In this document: positions 52,488-64,000 of the stretch, piece after piece
Layout of the letters: each line of letters opens with the position of its first letter
Position numbering within the stretch: position 1 is the stretch's first letter
Assembly (NCBI GenBank): GCA_945643635.1
Contig: CALZFC010000005.1
Coordinates: 8,987,501-9,051,500 of the forward strand
From: Allodiplogaster sudhausi
Lineage: Eukaryota; Nematoda; Chromadorea; Rhabditida; Diplogasteridae
Direction: 5' to 3'
DNA length: 64,000 bases
Program-made: the position numbers and the translations under genes
Notes under the pieces: generated by a model
What the model was told of the DNA's origin: nothing
What the model saw: the letters and a program-made list of their open reading frames with translations, nothing else
Database searches by the model: none

Positions 52488-53845
52488 ATGGCGGATGCCC
52501 CAGCGAAGTCGAGTGCTTCCACAAGATCCGGATATAGCGGGCCCCACCCGCACGAGATTCGAGCTGATCTTCTGCGTGAAAGCGTGAACGAAATCTACAT
52601 AAAGTTCAAATCAGGTTTATTATGTTTTCTCAACATACATTATATGATATATATGTTATTTCTGTAATAGTAGTCCTCGAAAATCAATGATTTCAGGAGA
52701 GAAGCCCTCGCAGGTCGCAGCGAGAACAAAGATCAGCGAGCTCTTCATCAACCACGCGGATATGCTGAAGGAATTCCCTACCGACTTGGCCATTCCGAAC
52801 GTCTATGTCGAGGATACACGTTTTTTCATGGAGATCTTCCGACTTCGTTTCTTGAATATGGCTCTGCGAGAACGTGGAAGGAAGATCATTGAAAAGTAAG
52901 TTTTCTTGAACATCTCGGTTAACGATTTCCTATCGGATTTCTAAGGTTCGGTAGACAAATCGACATCGAGTCATTCGCATGGCCGATTTACTGTTCCCCG
53001 GATGGAGTCCTTTACGAGCACAAGAATTGGGATGGGAAGCACTCGAAGTATGCAGTCAACAAATACGAGACCAAACTTAGGAGGACGCCTGAATTTGGTT
53101 TTTTTTATATTTATTTTTTAATTCTCATCTTTCCTTATATGAAGAAGTATTCATTCAGTGTTTGTGGGAGAGTTGCCGCTCGAAATGCGTGCTTTTGTGA
53201 AGCATCACGGACTCGTGGGAAACATCGAGGCGAATGCCGAGACCAGTGAGCGTGACTCGATGAAGGCGTCTCTTCAGAATACACTGAAGAGACATTCAGA
53301 AGATGCCGCCACGACGGGAAATGGTTGGAATGTTTGTTGTGTACAACCAAATCGAACAAAGAGATTGGTTTAAGAAGTTGATGAGGAGGGGAAGAAAAAA
53401 AAGACGGAGGAAGAGCCGGCATCTTCTAATGCAGGTATTAAAGAAATCATTTCTTTACTATACCGGATTGCAGGATTGTATTCACTCTATATTTCATTAT
53501 TTTTGAACATTTAGGAGAGAAGGTTCTCGAAGACGCGAAGAAGGAGGTGGTGAAGAAGGGAAGAGAGAAGGTTGTCGAAGACGCGAACTATCTTGTCACG
53601 ATCAAGATCAAGGATATCCAAGGTAAACTTTAAACGCATATAATATTGTGCATATCTTCTCTATTTAAGAAACTTCTCCCATCGTGCTTGGAGGACTCGG
53701 CGACGACGACTTTGACGTCTTTACATCTGAGGACTTTCTTGAGTTTTGGAAGCAGGAAGCAGTCAAGAATCCCAATCAAGAGCTCTCGATTGTGCGACTC
53801 CTCGCCATATTCAAATTCCAGACGGGTAATGTGATGAAGGAATGA
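52488..53845 (+). CDS. Unrecognised protein A between the Helitron arrays
   Basis: Seven phase-consistent exons: 52488-52614, 52697-52895, 52946-53097, 53159-53323, 53378-53434, 53515-53622, 53670-53845; 984 nt, 327 aa. Starts MADAPAKSSASTRSG, has a Leu/Arg-rich helix block (FFMEIFRLRFLNMALRERG), a mid segment with CSPDGVLYEHKNWDGKHSKY, a lysine/glutamate-rich stretch (VLEDAKKEVVKKGREKVVED, internally repeated) and an acidic C-terminal part (GLGDDDFDVFTSEDF). No catalytic motif, signal peptide or membrane segment is seen, and I do not recognise the family. Clean splice signals and codon structure argue that it is a real gene. The ATG is about 13 bases after ATTCAG. Confidence 0.65.
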
Positions 53846-54896
53846 CTTGCTAATACTCCTGTCATTTCCTGTTCGGCCCTCTAAGTCCCTTCCACTTTGC
53901 CTATTCGTGTCTCTCTCTTCCCGCATTTCTCCACTTTTTTTCTATGCATAAATATCGTTTTCCTCTCCCATTTTTCTCGAAAAGTTGACATCTCTATGAT
54001 GAGAAATAATCTAATTTAAAATCTAATTTAATGACTTCATTTAATTTCTTTAATTCTCCAGTTTTTTCCGGTTAGGCCCTCTAAGTCCCTCCCAATCTGC
54101 CTCGCTCCATTTCCCGCATCATTCCCTTTTTTTCTAAGAATCAATCTCGGAGAGATTTCTAATTGTGCTCCTCTTCCATTTTTCTCTATGAGGAGAACTA
54201 ATCTAAGTTTATGATTTAATATAATTTCTGCCTCTCGGTGTCTCTCTCAACGATTCTTCCCGTGTCGTCTTGTTTCACGTTATTATTTGAAAATGATGAG
54301 AATAAAGAAATAAAGAAAACCAGTGTAACGTGTTACGTTATGTGACGTTTATGATATGACGTAATATACAAATACCTTTATCCGCTCTGTCTCTGTCTTG
54401 CACACCGGGATGATCTCTGTAAGGACTGTGTCATACATTCTTGATCTTCTTATTATTCCATTTTCATGGAGGAAACAATTAGTTGTAATTTGTCTTACGC
54501 TATTATCTGAACAAGACGGAGGATTATTCATTTCTGTTTTGTTGAGTAATATAGTCGCACTTCTCTTACCAGGCCATTTACTAACTTGACATTTAATGCA
54601 GGAGTGCTTTAAGTGATGTATGATGAAATCTATCGATCATCATCTAGCGCGCATCTAGACTAGGTCTTACTGCCCAGGTCATCTGCTTCTGGCGCGCAAA
54701 TTTTCGCGCGATAATTTGTTTTCAGCTTCCCCATTTCTTTTCACCTCCTTTTATTGCTAAATTAATATGAGATGATGATATTAAGTGTTTGTAAATTAAT
54801 ATGAGATGATGATATTAACTGGAGAAAATGAGGCAATCAATAATAATGCTTATAAAGTGAGAGATGAGCGACAGAAGTATCCCCTTGTAACTGCAG
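53846..54896. other. Intergenic with two old direct duplications
   Basis: A roughly 130-150-bp segment containing GGCCCTCTAAGTCCC near 53876 recurs in diverged form near 54076, and TAAATTAATATGAGATGATG occurs at about 54760 and again at about 54793. No gene supported. Confidence 0.5.
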
Positions 54897-57453
54897 AAGT
54901 CATTGACTGGCGGCTCCCTCTGCGATGCGGCGGTAACCTCGCGAAGAGATGCAACTGAACGATCGAGTCGAGTTGCGCCAGAAGGAGAAAACTCAAGAAC
55001 AGTTTTGACGACCAGCGAGGGTCGTGCCGAGTCGATTAAAAGGTCCTTTTTTGTTGTTTTTTTTAACAGTGAGATATCTTCGTGTTATATGGGGCTTTCC
55101 CCCTGCCTCTGTGAGTGGCTAATCCAGTTTTTTGTTGTAAATTGAGTTGCTATATAGATTTTCGAAAAAATGGTTTTGCCGTGCAGGATTCATGAATCAT
55201 CAGCTTCTTCGCAGTTCACAAGCGAAAGAGCGATGACTTTTGCAAGTTGGCTGTGGACGTCGTGAAGAAGCTTCATTTCAAGAACCATGATCATCCTTCT
55301 CTGAGTTTGTAATCAGTTATATGCTGTTTGTTCTTAATTCTTAATTTCAGCTGACCATCGATTCCTAGGGTTCGTTGCTCCAGTTCTTAACCGAAGGAAT
55401 CGGTTGTCTCCTCTCGGAGTGTTCGATCAAGTTCCCCGCTTCCTCTTCGATACTTTCGCTGTGGAAAGCTCTCGTAAGATTATATTTTGACCATGATTTC
55501 TAACTGTTTATAGTAGCTGTAGTTCATGTAAAAGGATTACAACACCAACTTTTGCAGTTTCGACCCTGTTGAAGCTGGCGCAGACGTGGCAAGAGTTTTC
55601 GCAGCGCATTCTCGAGTTCGTGCTGTCAGCAAGTGGCCGTAAGCGTCTTGTCCATGACATTGCCCAGCTCTCCGGACAGAAGAACTCACCAACTGATCCC
55701 TTTCCGCATGTTTGGTGGGCACATTTTGACTATTCTTATTAATTAGGTGACTACTTGCGCAAGAAACACTGAGGAGAGCATGGCCATCTCGGGAAATTTC
55801 CTTTTGAAGGTGCTTTCAATTAGATAATTGGTCTGAACTTCGTCAACCTTACCCTTCAGACTCCCACCGTCTTCTCTGATCTCAGTGGATGGGGTCGTTT
55901 CATCCGTTCGGTTTGTTTGTATCCAACTGTTATGACCAGGAATGATATTGATTGCATTTTAGGTTCGTTTCTCGATGGGCTTTCGAAGAGAAAGTGTTGT
56001 GATTCATGCTGAACCTGGAGGGAGGGTGGCTGAGACGGTTGGTAGACAAGGTTGTGAAGAGTGAAGTCGGCTCCTTAGCTGGGAAGGAGGTGTAGGTCGC
56101 TCCTTCCTTACTCATCTAATTGGTTATCAACTTGGGGGAACATCAATCACTCATATGCCCATGTTCTCGCATCTTTCGTCGTTAATTGTGAAGTTGTTAA
56201 CTTTTGTTACTTTGTTTTTTTTTAAGATTTCAAAGTTTTTTTCGCATTTTACTTGAATAAAACAGCGATAGCTTATGAGATTGCGAGCGCTAATGTTTGT
56301 GACGTTAAGATCGTCAATTTACCTGCCATCGGGGTATTAGTTCGTCATGGAGACTCCGTTGTAGATAATACATGTTTCTGGTTTATGGAAGTTCTTTTGT
56401 TTTGCAGTACATGCTGCCGTTGCGAGCTGTGGAGCCCCCCGGTGATGGGGAAGAAGTCCAGAAAGAGCGCCAGATCGGGCCGATCTCGTATCGAGAGTGG
56501 TTTGGAACGAATGGCCACCCGACGGATGAAGTGGAAGACAGCGAAGGTAATCTTACAGTCATTAACATAACATCCCTTCCTATCTTGTAATATACATCAA
56601 GTAAAGTGGATCTATAGGCGAAATACTTGAAGGAGACTGATATTACAATTTTAGTCCAAATTAGCGAGAATTTTTTTTTTGAGATTAATTAAGAGAGGGA
56701 ACAAATGGGTCAAATATAATCGGCCTATATATGTCTAGATCCTGCGAACGAGTCTTACGGTGATGACTGGGGGGAGCCCGTGGTGGCCCGCAACAGGAAG
56801 GAACAGCATCTCATCACCACTATTGCCAGTTTTAGCTTTTAGTTTTAACTAATTTAATACAATATGCACTTATTTCGCATAAATCTTAAAGAGGAGGAAA
56901 CATTTTCACATTACTGTCACCGTTTTGAGGGCATGCTGAGGGACTATAATGAGCACCTCCTCAACAGAATCGAGACTTTGGAAGAGTCGACACGGGCCGC
57001 TCAGGAGAGAATTGTAAGTTCCATTACTTTTATTTTGACAGGACACATGAATACAGGCCTTTAACTTATTATGTCCGCCCACTCCAACAAGTTCAAGGGC
57101 AGAAAATTATTTTATTTTGTAAACAAACTTATATTACTTCTGTTATTGTATGTTGCATCCGTACGTGTAAATATTGGGCATACTAAATGAGAGAAAAAGA
57201 AATTGAATGTTACTAAAACCGGTAAACATCTACTCTCCTTTAGGCATTCTCTAAGCTCAAGAAGCTGCTAAAGAAGTGCGGTTCTGCAACGAGTGGACTA
57301 CGCGGGTCGAAGCTCTTCGAGACCGCCACCTCGAAAGAGCCCTTCGCTGTCCACCGCGGAGAGGACAGCCAGGGGAAGACGCTCATTCGCCTGCTGAAGG
57401 ACGACCACTCCAAATTGACTCTTTATGGGAGGGATTTTTTTGTCGAGATTTAA
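54897..57453 (+). CDS. Unrecognised protein B between the Helitron arrays (5' end unresolved)
   Basis: Eleven phase-consistent exons: 54897-55042, 55204-55304, 55351-55473, 55558-55619, 55747-55809, 55860-55910, 55963-56037, 56408-56546, 56739-56828, 56892-57013, 57244-57453; 1182 nt, at least 393 aa. No in-frame ATG was found in the first exon, so a start exon upstream is missing or the model is wrong there. Visible blocks: AVHKRKSDDFCKLAVDVVKK, TDHRFLGFVAPVLNR, GVFDQVPRFLFDTFAVE, ISYREWFGTNGHPTDE, an acidic DDWGE segment, then a coiled-coil-like HLLNRIETLEESTRAAQERI and a lysine-rich helix before the end GRDFFVEI. No known domain recognised. Confidence 0.55.
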
Positions 57454-57740
57454 AAAGATGTACATCATTTTTGTTGATCCTTACTGTTGATGTGGTGGGA
57501 GTTTTTCATTTTTGTTGATCGAGTGGCGTTGATAAAGTTTAAAGAAGTGTTGGAAAACATTGTGTTCGAGAACTGTGAGAGTACAACGTGCTCCATCATA
57601 TCTTAACTGAGCATGACTATTACTTTTTACCGTTTCTCTCTTATATCGGCCATTTCTTTTAATCTCTTCGTGCTCCATTCTTTGACGTGTCGATGACCTT
57701 AGGGGCTCACCTTATGTTTTTTATTTAATTTTTCAGAAGA
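57454..57740. other. Spacer between orphan genes B and C
   Basis: 287 bp, AT-rich, ending TTTTTCAG then AAGA before the next ATG. A trans-spliced downstream gene would fit this short spacing. Confidence 0.4.
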
Positions 57741-58658
57741 ATGTCGGACGCACTCGCAACGCTTTCCGTGTACGGCGAAGAGGACAACAGTCGCGAGAAT
57801 CCTCCCGACAAGAAGCGTTCCAAGCGCTCGAATGAAAATGTGAATAATTCAATATCTCATTTTTTATCTCGAAATGTTTTTGGTGACTACACATTAAGAA
57901 TATAAACTAGATGTTGTTTTGCATTCACAGGACAAAGATGTGCTTGAGGTCTCCGCAGAACATCTATGTCTCATTCGGAGACACATTGGACGTCTTCAGA
58001 GCGACCACATGGTCAAAATCCATCTCCCGCGTCGTAGACCGGGTTAGTTAAACATTTCATGTTTGAAAAGACACGTGAGTTATATCAATTGTAGACCAAC
58101 TCTTGGACAACGAGGACTTGCCCCACAAAGTGCGGATCGATGACTCCGGGAATGGATGCGAGTCAGCAAAAGCCGCAATCCTCGCCCTCAATCGTGACGA
58201 GCAGCATGAACGACAGAGAGATGGAAAGGAGCAAGGGGAAAGGGTTCGTTTCTCTATCTCTTCTTTCCTTATCTTCTTTATCTCAATATTGATTTATATA
58301 TCTCACTTTCTCTCTCTCTCTTAATAATTTTTGATGTTTATGGTTGCAGGATGTCGAACACAGCGGAGATGTGACGAACGAGATGAATGAAGAAGAGAAG
58401 GACGCTGAGGCGAATGAAGACGAGGTTCTTTTCCCCGTCTCTTCTTGTCTTATCTTCTTTTCTCCCAATATTGATTTCTCCATCTCACTTCCTCTTTCTC
58501 TCTCTCTCTTTCTCTCTTACTCTCAATTTCTGATGTTTATGGTCGCAGGATCCTGAAGTCAGCGGAGATGTGACGGACGAAATAAATGAAGAAGAGAAGG
58601 ACGCTGAGGCGAATGAAAATGAGGTTCTTTTCCCCGTCTCTTATTGTCTGATCTCTTT

Positions 58659-58696
<38 letters not shown>

Positions 58697-59072
58697 TCTC
58701 TTAATTTTTGATATTTATGGTTGCAGGATATGGAACTGAACGGAGTTGTGTCCGACCAGGAGAATGAAGATGGAAGGGAGGAGAACGAAGATGGAAGGGA
58801 GGAGAACGAAGATGGAAGGGCGGAGAACGAAGGAGAGTCGAAGCAGGACGAGGTTCTTTTCTCCGCCTCTTCTTATCTTATCTTCTTTTCTCCCAATATT
58901 GATTTATCTTTCTAACTCATAGTCGGTTGCCAATTTATTTATTGAAATGTTGATTTCGTCTCTGACGTTCCTGCGAAGTCAATCTAGGAAGTGGTAAACA
59001 TGAGTTCTTACTGACCATTGTTTTGAATGACTGGGTAATTTTTCTTAATTTGCATCTATCTCACCGTCTCTG

Positions 59073-59109
<37 letters not shown>

Positions 59110-59401
59110 TTTAATTTCTGATGTTTATGTTCGCAGGAGTACGGAAGGCCCGGTGAAGTGGATTACCAGGAAAGTCTAAGCAGCCAGCAGCGGAGAGTAA
59201 TGAGCAGAAGGATAGTCAGGTCAGCCCGGCGTTACATTTCTTCTGTGGTCAAATATAATAGCATTTATGGAGAAGCGAAGGAGGCTGAGGTTCTTTTTTC
59301 CGTCTATTCTTGTCTTATCTTCTTTTCTCCCAATATTGATTTATCTATCTCACTTCCTCTCTCTCTCTCTCTCTCTCGCTCTCTCTCTCTCTTTTTTGTC
59401 G

Positions 59402-59446
<45 letters not shown>

Positions 59447-60296
59447 TTTCTAATGTATATGGTCGCAGGATCCCGAACTCAGCGGAGAAGCGTTGGAGGA
59501 GGAGAGCGGAGCGAGGGATGTCGACTACTATAAACGTCTACTGAAAGAATCCGATCGCCGAGTGAAGACATTAGAAGCAGAGAACCGAGTGGTACAAAAT
59601 TATTCATATGCATAGAAAGATTTTTTTACGTTACGATTAATAATTCGTGATAATTAATTTGACATTGTTTTATATTGCAGGAGGAGCGTCGTCAGGTGGC
59701 TCTGCGAAAGGTATGTTCTTTTAATAAAAAAATTTTAACATAAGAAAAAGACATGACATTACTGTTGAAGCTAAAGGAGAAACTTAAAAATTTGATTATA
59801 TTATTATATCTATGATCATCTGAGAAGAGAAATTAGAACAAGATACTTAGACTAATGAAATATATTACAGCAAATCAGTAGCTGGAAGGGTCGCACGGAA
59901 GAGCTCTCACGCGAAAATAAGCAGCTCACACTCGACAACGAACATCTTTCAAGCGTTGTGAGAGCTCCAAGAATGGTACGTTTCGACTCTAAGGCTTTAA
60001 AAAAAAATATGTTTCGTACAATACATGCATATATACATTTTGCTTTACATAATTACAACCAGTTAATAACAATTTTTTTGAACATGACGCAACTCGAGAA
60101 CATTGTGCCCCACGCCCAGCTGCCAATCCTCTGCCGTAAGCTCTTCGGCAAACCGTACTTCAAGAATCCGTTCGACACCTCTCCGTCCGGCGTGTTCTGC
60201 GCCACGGACTGCAACGGAATGCACCTGGCGCAAGAAATCGGCAAGACCGACTACACTCCTACGGATGGAAACGCCATCTATATCTGCTTTGGATAA
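57741..60296 (+). CDS. Unrecognised protein C: duplicated acidic exons plus coiled coil
   Basis: Eleven exons: 57741-57839, 57931-58042, 58095-58243, 58350-58424, 58549-58623, 58727-58852, 59137-59289, 59469-59591, 59681-59710, 59871-59975, 60099-60296; 1245 nt, 414 aa. The N-terminus MSDALATLSVYGEEDNSREN is followed by DVLEVSAEHLCLIRRHIGRL, then several acidic exons with related sequence (DVEHSGDVTNEMNEEEKDAE; DPEVSGDVTDEINEEEKDAE), a coiled coil (YYKRLLKESDRRVKTLEAEN, ELSRENKQLTLDNEHL), and a C-terminal globular part (PILCRKLFGKPYFKNPFDTS, ending GNAIYICFG). The last acceptor could be CTCGAG at 60098 or CCAG near 60062; both keep frame. All exons from 58350 to 59591 are whole-codon (phase 0), permitting duplication and skipping. 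No family recognised. Confidence 0.65.
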
Positions 60297-60710
60297 TTTT
60301 TTGATTCTCACTTTGCGGTTTAGTTTCTATTTTTTTAAGAAATGAGATGTACCGCTGTCTTTATAATACGTTGTTAATCCCTTTGACCCGCTTCGTTTCT
60401 TCTCTCTTCTTTTACGTAGCCATTATTGTTCATACCTGGACGAAGGACTCTTGTCTTTCTTCTCCGTCTCTTCTAATCTATTCCTTCGTCCGGTTTATGC
60501 GTTTTTCTCCACTGATTTACTGACTGAATTGTTGAGAATTCCTTAAAAGGCTGCCAAGATAAACTTGTCTTAAGAACGAGTTTGTGGTCTTGGTAAATCT
60601 TTATTAAAGGAACGCAATTAGTGAACATGAAGAGACAGGACAAACTTTATTCACAGAACAAACTTTATTCCCATTGCTAGAGTTACAACCCTTCCTATTA
60701 CTTCTTAAGT
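60297..60710. other. 3' flank of gene C
   Basis: AT-rich; contains a short direct repeat ACAAACTTTATTC at about 60639 and 60657. No gene supported. Confidence 0.4.
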
Positions 60711-61021
60711 CGGGAAATGACCACCGGGGAATGGTGTATCGAATGGTGTGTCAATCATCAAAATCGGTTCAGGCATATTCGAGAAAAAAATTATTTTGTG
60801 GCTTTTTGGTACATTTTCTCTGAACCGAGATAATCTACCGACCCAGGTTCGAAGTCGCGCGCGTGCAAACTCTTTTGCGCGTTTTGGTATGATTTCTCAT
60901 TAAATAAAAAGTATGTTAGCATAGACTAAACACTCCAAGCTTTCTTATAGGCTGAATTTAAAAGCCCCAGATCGTCCCGTAATCACCGCTAGAGCAGACA
61001 TTTCCCCCTTTAGAGCCAACA
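60711..61021 (+). mobile_element. Truncated Helitron copy at start of array 2
   Basis: Only the right part of a unit (from ATCGAATGGTGTGTCAATC to AGAGCCAAC) remains, and its own 3' hairpin is missing. It is joined to the next unit at A then TCTAGAG, a legitimate Helitron 5' junction, so the next unit appears to have landed inside or transposed out of a truncated copy. Confidence 0.75.
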
Positions 61022-62380
61022 TCTAGAGTTATCTAAAAGTCGACTGTAATTTATTTACGGGTATAGCGCGGAGCGGTGTAGCGGGCGGGGGGATTGAGAT
61101 ATCGGGAAGCGGTTTTTTGGGGAACATGCAAAAGTTTCCGGACTACAAGAATATGTGGGTTTCAAAAAATTGGGTTCCATATTGGCGCCGGCGCGGGCGC
61201 CCAAACTTTGGTCGGAGGCGACTCTGATTTGGGCTGTTCGGTGACTTTGAGGGGCTGTATCTTTTTTTCGGTTTGAGATATGGCGATGAAAAAAATACTT
61301 GGAGATAGATCGTTTAAAAATGAATATGATTCCTGGAGTTGAGATCATTCCGAGTTTTGGTAGATCAGTGGGAGGCCGCCGCGCAAACCATACCTTTTTG
61401 GGGTACTTTTTGAGAGGGTATTTGCCCCTTTTCTCCTAGATCCCTCCATTCCGCTTTTGATCTAACTGAATCCGATTTTAGAGTTTTTGACGGCGCATCT
61501 TTTAATACCATAATTATCCACTTTTGGGCACTGGGTGTATGAGATATTATCGATTGAAAGGTCAAATTTTTTTGTTAGGAGCGAACCTTCTAAAATTCAT
61601 ATCTTTATGAATAGGGAAGATAGAGGGATGAGAGTTTCAGAATCATTCAGAGTTTCACGAGAGCTTCAATATGAGTATACATAGGTTAGGCTGGCTTATC
61701 ATTAAAGTGCCCTGCCAGGGCCGTAAAATGGAAAATTTTTGGAACGCATTTTGGGCCTCCGTTTCTTCTCGGTAGTTAAAGCTTATGCCACATATTATAT
61801 ACCATTCTGTAGCTCTCGAGAAGGAGAACAACTTTCTCATACAAAACGTTTTCATATTTTGTCATTTTTGATCTACTTTTGGGGTCAGAATGTTCAGGCC
61901 ACTATTTCGGCCTTAGCTATCACTGACACTTTCTGGCGCATATTTTTTTTATTGTAGAGCCAAAAATTAGCTATCGAATGATAGGTAGATCATGGGATTT
62001 TATCCAGGCATATTCGAGATATGAATTATTTTGTGGCTTTTTGGTACATTTTCAGTGCACGTCGAAACTCATGGGTCGCAGGTTCGAATCCCCGCGCGCG
62101 CAAACTCTTTTGCGCGCTTTTGTATGACTCCTGATTATGTTAAAAGAGTGTTATCATATAGTAAAGACTCCAAGGTTTCTAATGAACTTAAATTCAAAGG
62201 CCCAGATAGTCCAGTAGCGCCGCTAGAACAGACTTTTGACCCTTTAGAGCCAACTATAAACCCTGGAGCCAACTAACCCACCCTTGGATAAATTTTTTTA
62301 TCGGGAAATGGCCTCCGGGGCGATAGCCTCGGTGGCCATTGACCGGGCCAAAGGCCCGTAGCGTGACAAAGTCACGCTAG
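61022..62380 (+). mobile_element. Non-autonomous Helitron, array 2 unit 1
   Basis: 1359 bp; 5' TCTAGAGTTATCTAAAAG, 3' hairpin GCGTGACAAAGTCACGC then TAG. Confidence 0.87.
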
Positions 62381-63757
62381 TCTACTATTATATAAAAGTC
62401 GACTGTTATTTATCCTCTGGTATAGCGCGGGGAGGTGCTATGGGCGCGGGGGTGGGGCGTTTGGGGTGAAAATTTCAGGGATTATAAAATAGTGTCTGGG
62501 CTACAAGAATATGTGGGATTCAAAAAATTAGGTTCGATATTGGCGCCGGCGCAGGCGCCCAAACTTTGGTCCGATGCGACTTCGATTTGGGTACTTTGGC
62601 GACTTTGAGGGGTTGTATCTTTTTTTCGGGTGGGGATATGGGGATGAAAAAAATACTGGTAGATAGATCGTCGAAAAATGAATATGATTCCTGGAGTTGA
62701 GATCATTTCGAGTTTTGGTAGATCAGTACGAGGCTGGCGCGCAAACCATACGTTTTTGGGGTACTTTTTTAGGCTCATTCATCTCATTCTCTCCTAGATC
62801 CCTCCATTCCGCTTTTGATCTAACTGACTCCGATTGTAGAGTTTTTGACGGGCTTTCTTTTAATAGTAGACTTATCGACTTTTGGACACTAGAAGTTGTA
62901 GATATTATCGATTGAAGGGTCAAATTGTTTTGTTAGGAGAGAACCTTCTAAAATTCATATCTTTATGAATAGGAAAGATAAAGGGATGAAAGTTTCAAAA
63001 TCATGCAGAATTTCACGAGAGCTTCAATATGAGTATACATACATTAGGCTGGCTTATCATTAAAGTGCCCTGCCGGGGCCGTGTAGTGGCAAATTTTTGG
63101 ATCGCATTTTGGGCCTCCGTTTCTTCGCGATACTTAAAGATATTGCCACATGTTATATACCATTCTGTAGCTCTCGTGAAGGAGAACAACTTTCTCATAC
63201 AAAACGTTTTGATATTTCGATGTTTTTGATCTACTATTGGGGTCAGAATGTTCAGGCCATTATTTCGGCCTTAGCTATCACTGACACTTTTTGGCGCATA
63301 TTTTTTTTATTGTAGAGCCTAAAATTAGCTATCGAATGGTAGGTAGATCATTGGATTCGATCCAGGCATATTCGAGATATGAATTATTTTGTGGCTTTTT
63401 GGGCTATTTTCACTGCACATCGAAACTCATGGGTCGCAGGTTCGAATCCGCGCGCGCGCAAACTCTTTTGCGCGCTTTTGTATGACTCCTGAGTATGTTA
63501 AAAGAGTGATATCGTATAGTAAAGACTCCAAGCTTTCTAATGAGCTTAAATTCGAGGGCCTAGGATGTCAATAAACGCCGCTAGAAAAGACTTTTGTCCT
63601 TTTTAAGCAAACAATCGACCCTCAGAGCCAAATATAAACCCTTAGAGCCAACAAACAACCCTCAGAGTCAACCAACAACAAACCAAGAACCCAACCAACA
63701 ACCCTTGGAGCCTACTGACAATGGCCAAAGGCCCGTAGCGTGACAAAGTCACGCTAG
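62381..63757 (+). mobile_element. Non-autonomous Helitron, array 2 unit 2
   Basis: 1377 bp; 5' TCTACTATTATATAAAAG and same 3' end; its start matches array 1 unit 3. Confidence 0.87.
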
Positions 63758-64000
63758 TCTCTTATTATATACAAGTCGATTGTTATTTATTGACCGGTAT
63801 AGCGCGGAGAGGTGCTGTGGGCGGTGGGGGTGAGATATGGGAAAGCGGTTTTTTGGGGAACATGTAAAAGTTTCCGGACTACAAGAATATGTGGGTTTCA
63901 AAAAATTGGGGTCGGTATTGGCGCCGGCGCGGGCGTCCAAACTTTGGTCCGAGGCGACTGCGATTTGGGCTCTTTGGCGACTTTGAGGGGGAATATCTCT
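63758..64000 (+). mobile_element. Non-autonomous Helitron, array 2 unit 3 (cut by window)
   Basis: 5' TCTCTTATTATATACAAG, nearly identical to array 1 unit 6 through the window end. Confidence 0.87.

Overview
This is a gene-dense, intron-rich eukaryotic window, most likely from a nematode. The evidence is the N-terminus and C-terminal half of H2B, the H2A tail ending KTAGDKE, a histone 3' hairpin whose four-base loop starts with C, and an AG acceptor-like sequence a few bases upstream of nearly every start codon (as expected for spliced-leader trans-splicing). Exon models were built by hand from splice signals, codon phase and protein-family similarity. Phases close through every multi-exon model except the short membrane-protein gene and the 5' end of one orphan gene.

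Layout. 1-8636 (minus strand): SF3B4 (3' end cut by the window edge), ARP6, a C1orf50-type protein and alpha-tubulin. 9516-12145 (+): RAD17. 12562-15088 (-): a FAXC-type protein. 16995-19385 (+): a BTB/BACK-like protein. 20273-26485 (+): VPS18. 27452-31165 (+): one open frame joining a METTL23-type methyltransferase to N-acetylglucosamine kinase. 31660-32129 (-): a tentative small membrane protein. 32364-34310 (+): triosephosphate isomerase. 34745-37991 (+): CWC27. 38476-42876 (-): core histones H2A, H4, H2B and a broken H3, with three DNA-transposon-like insertions between them.

42876-52140 is a head-to-tail array of about 1.36-kb non-autonomous Helitrons. It starts exactly at the H3 start codon. 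52488-60296 holds three unrecognised multi-exon genes on the plus strand, one with tandemly duplicated acidic exons. From about 60711 to the window end the same Helitron family resumes.

Themes. SF3B4 and CWC27 are spliceosomal, ARP6 and the histones concern chromatin, RAD17 is checkpoint signalling and VPS18 is vesicle tethering; they look like a neighbourhood of housekeeping genes rather than a pathway. Introns carry long CT or GA microsatellites. At least a dozen 3' splice sites end in TTGAG or a close variant rather than TTTCAG, and two introns appear to be GC-AG. The most unusual features are the METTL23-NAGK fusion with two competing donors at its seam, the tandem Helitron array splitting the H3 gene from its promoter, and the G-at-minus-3 acceptor class.
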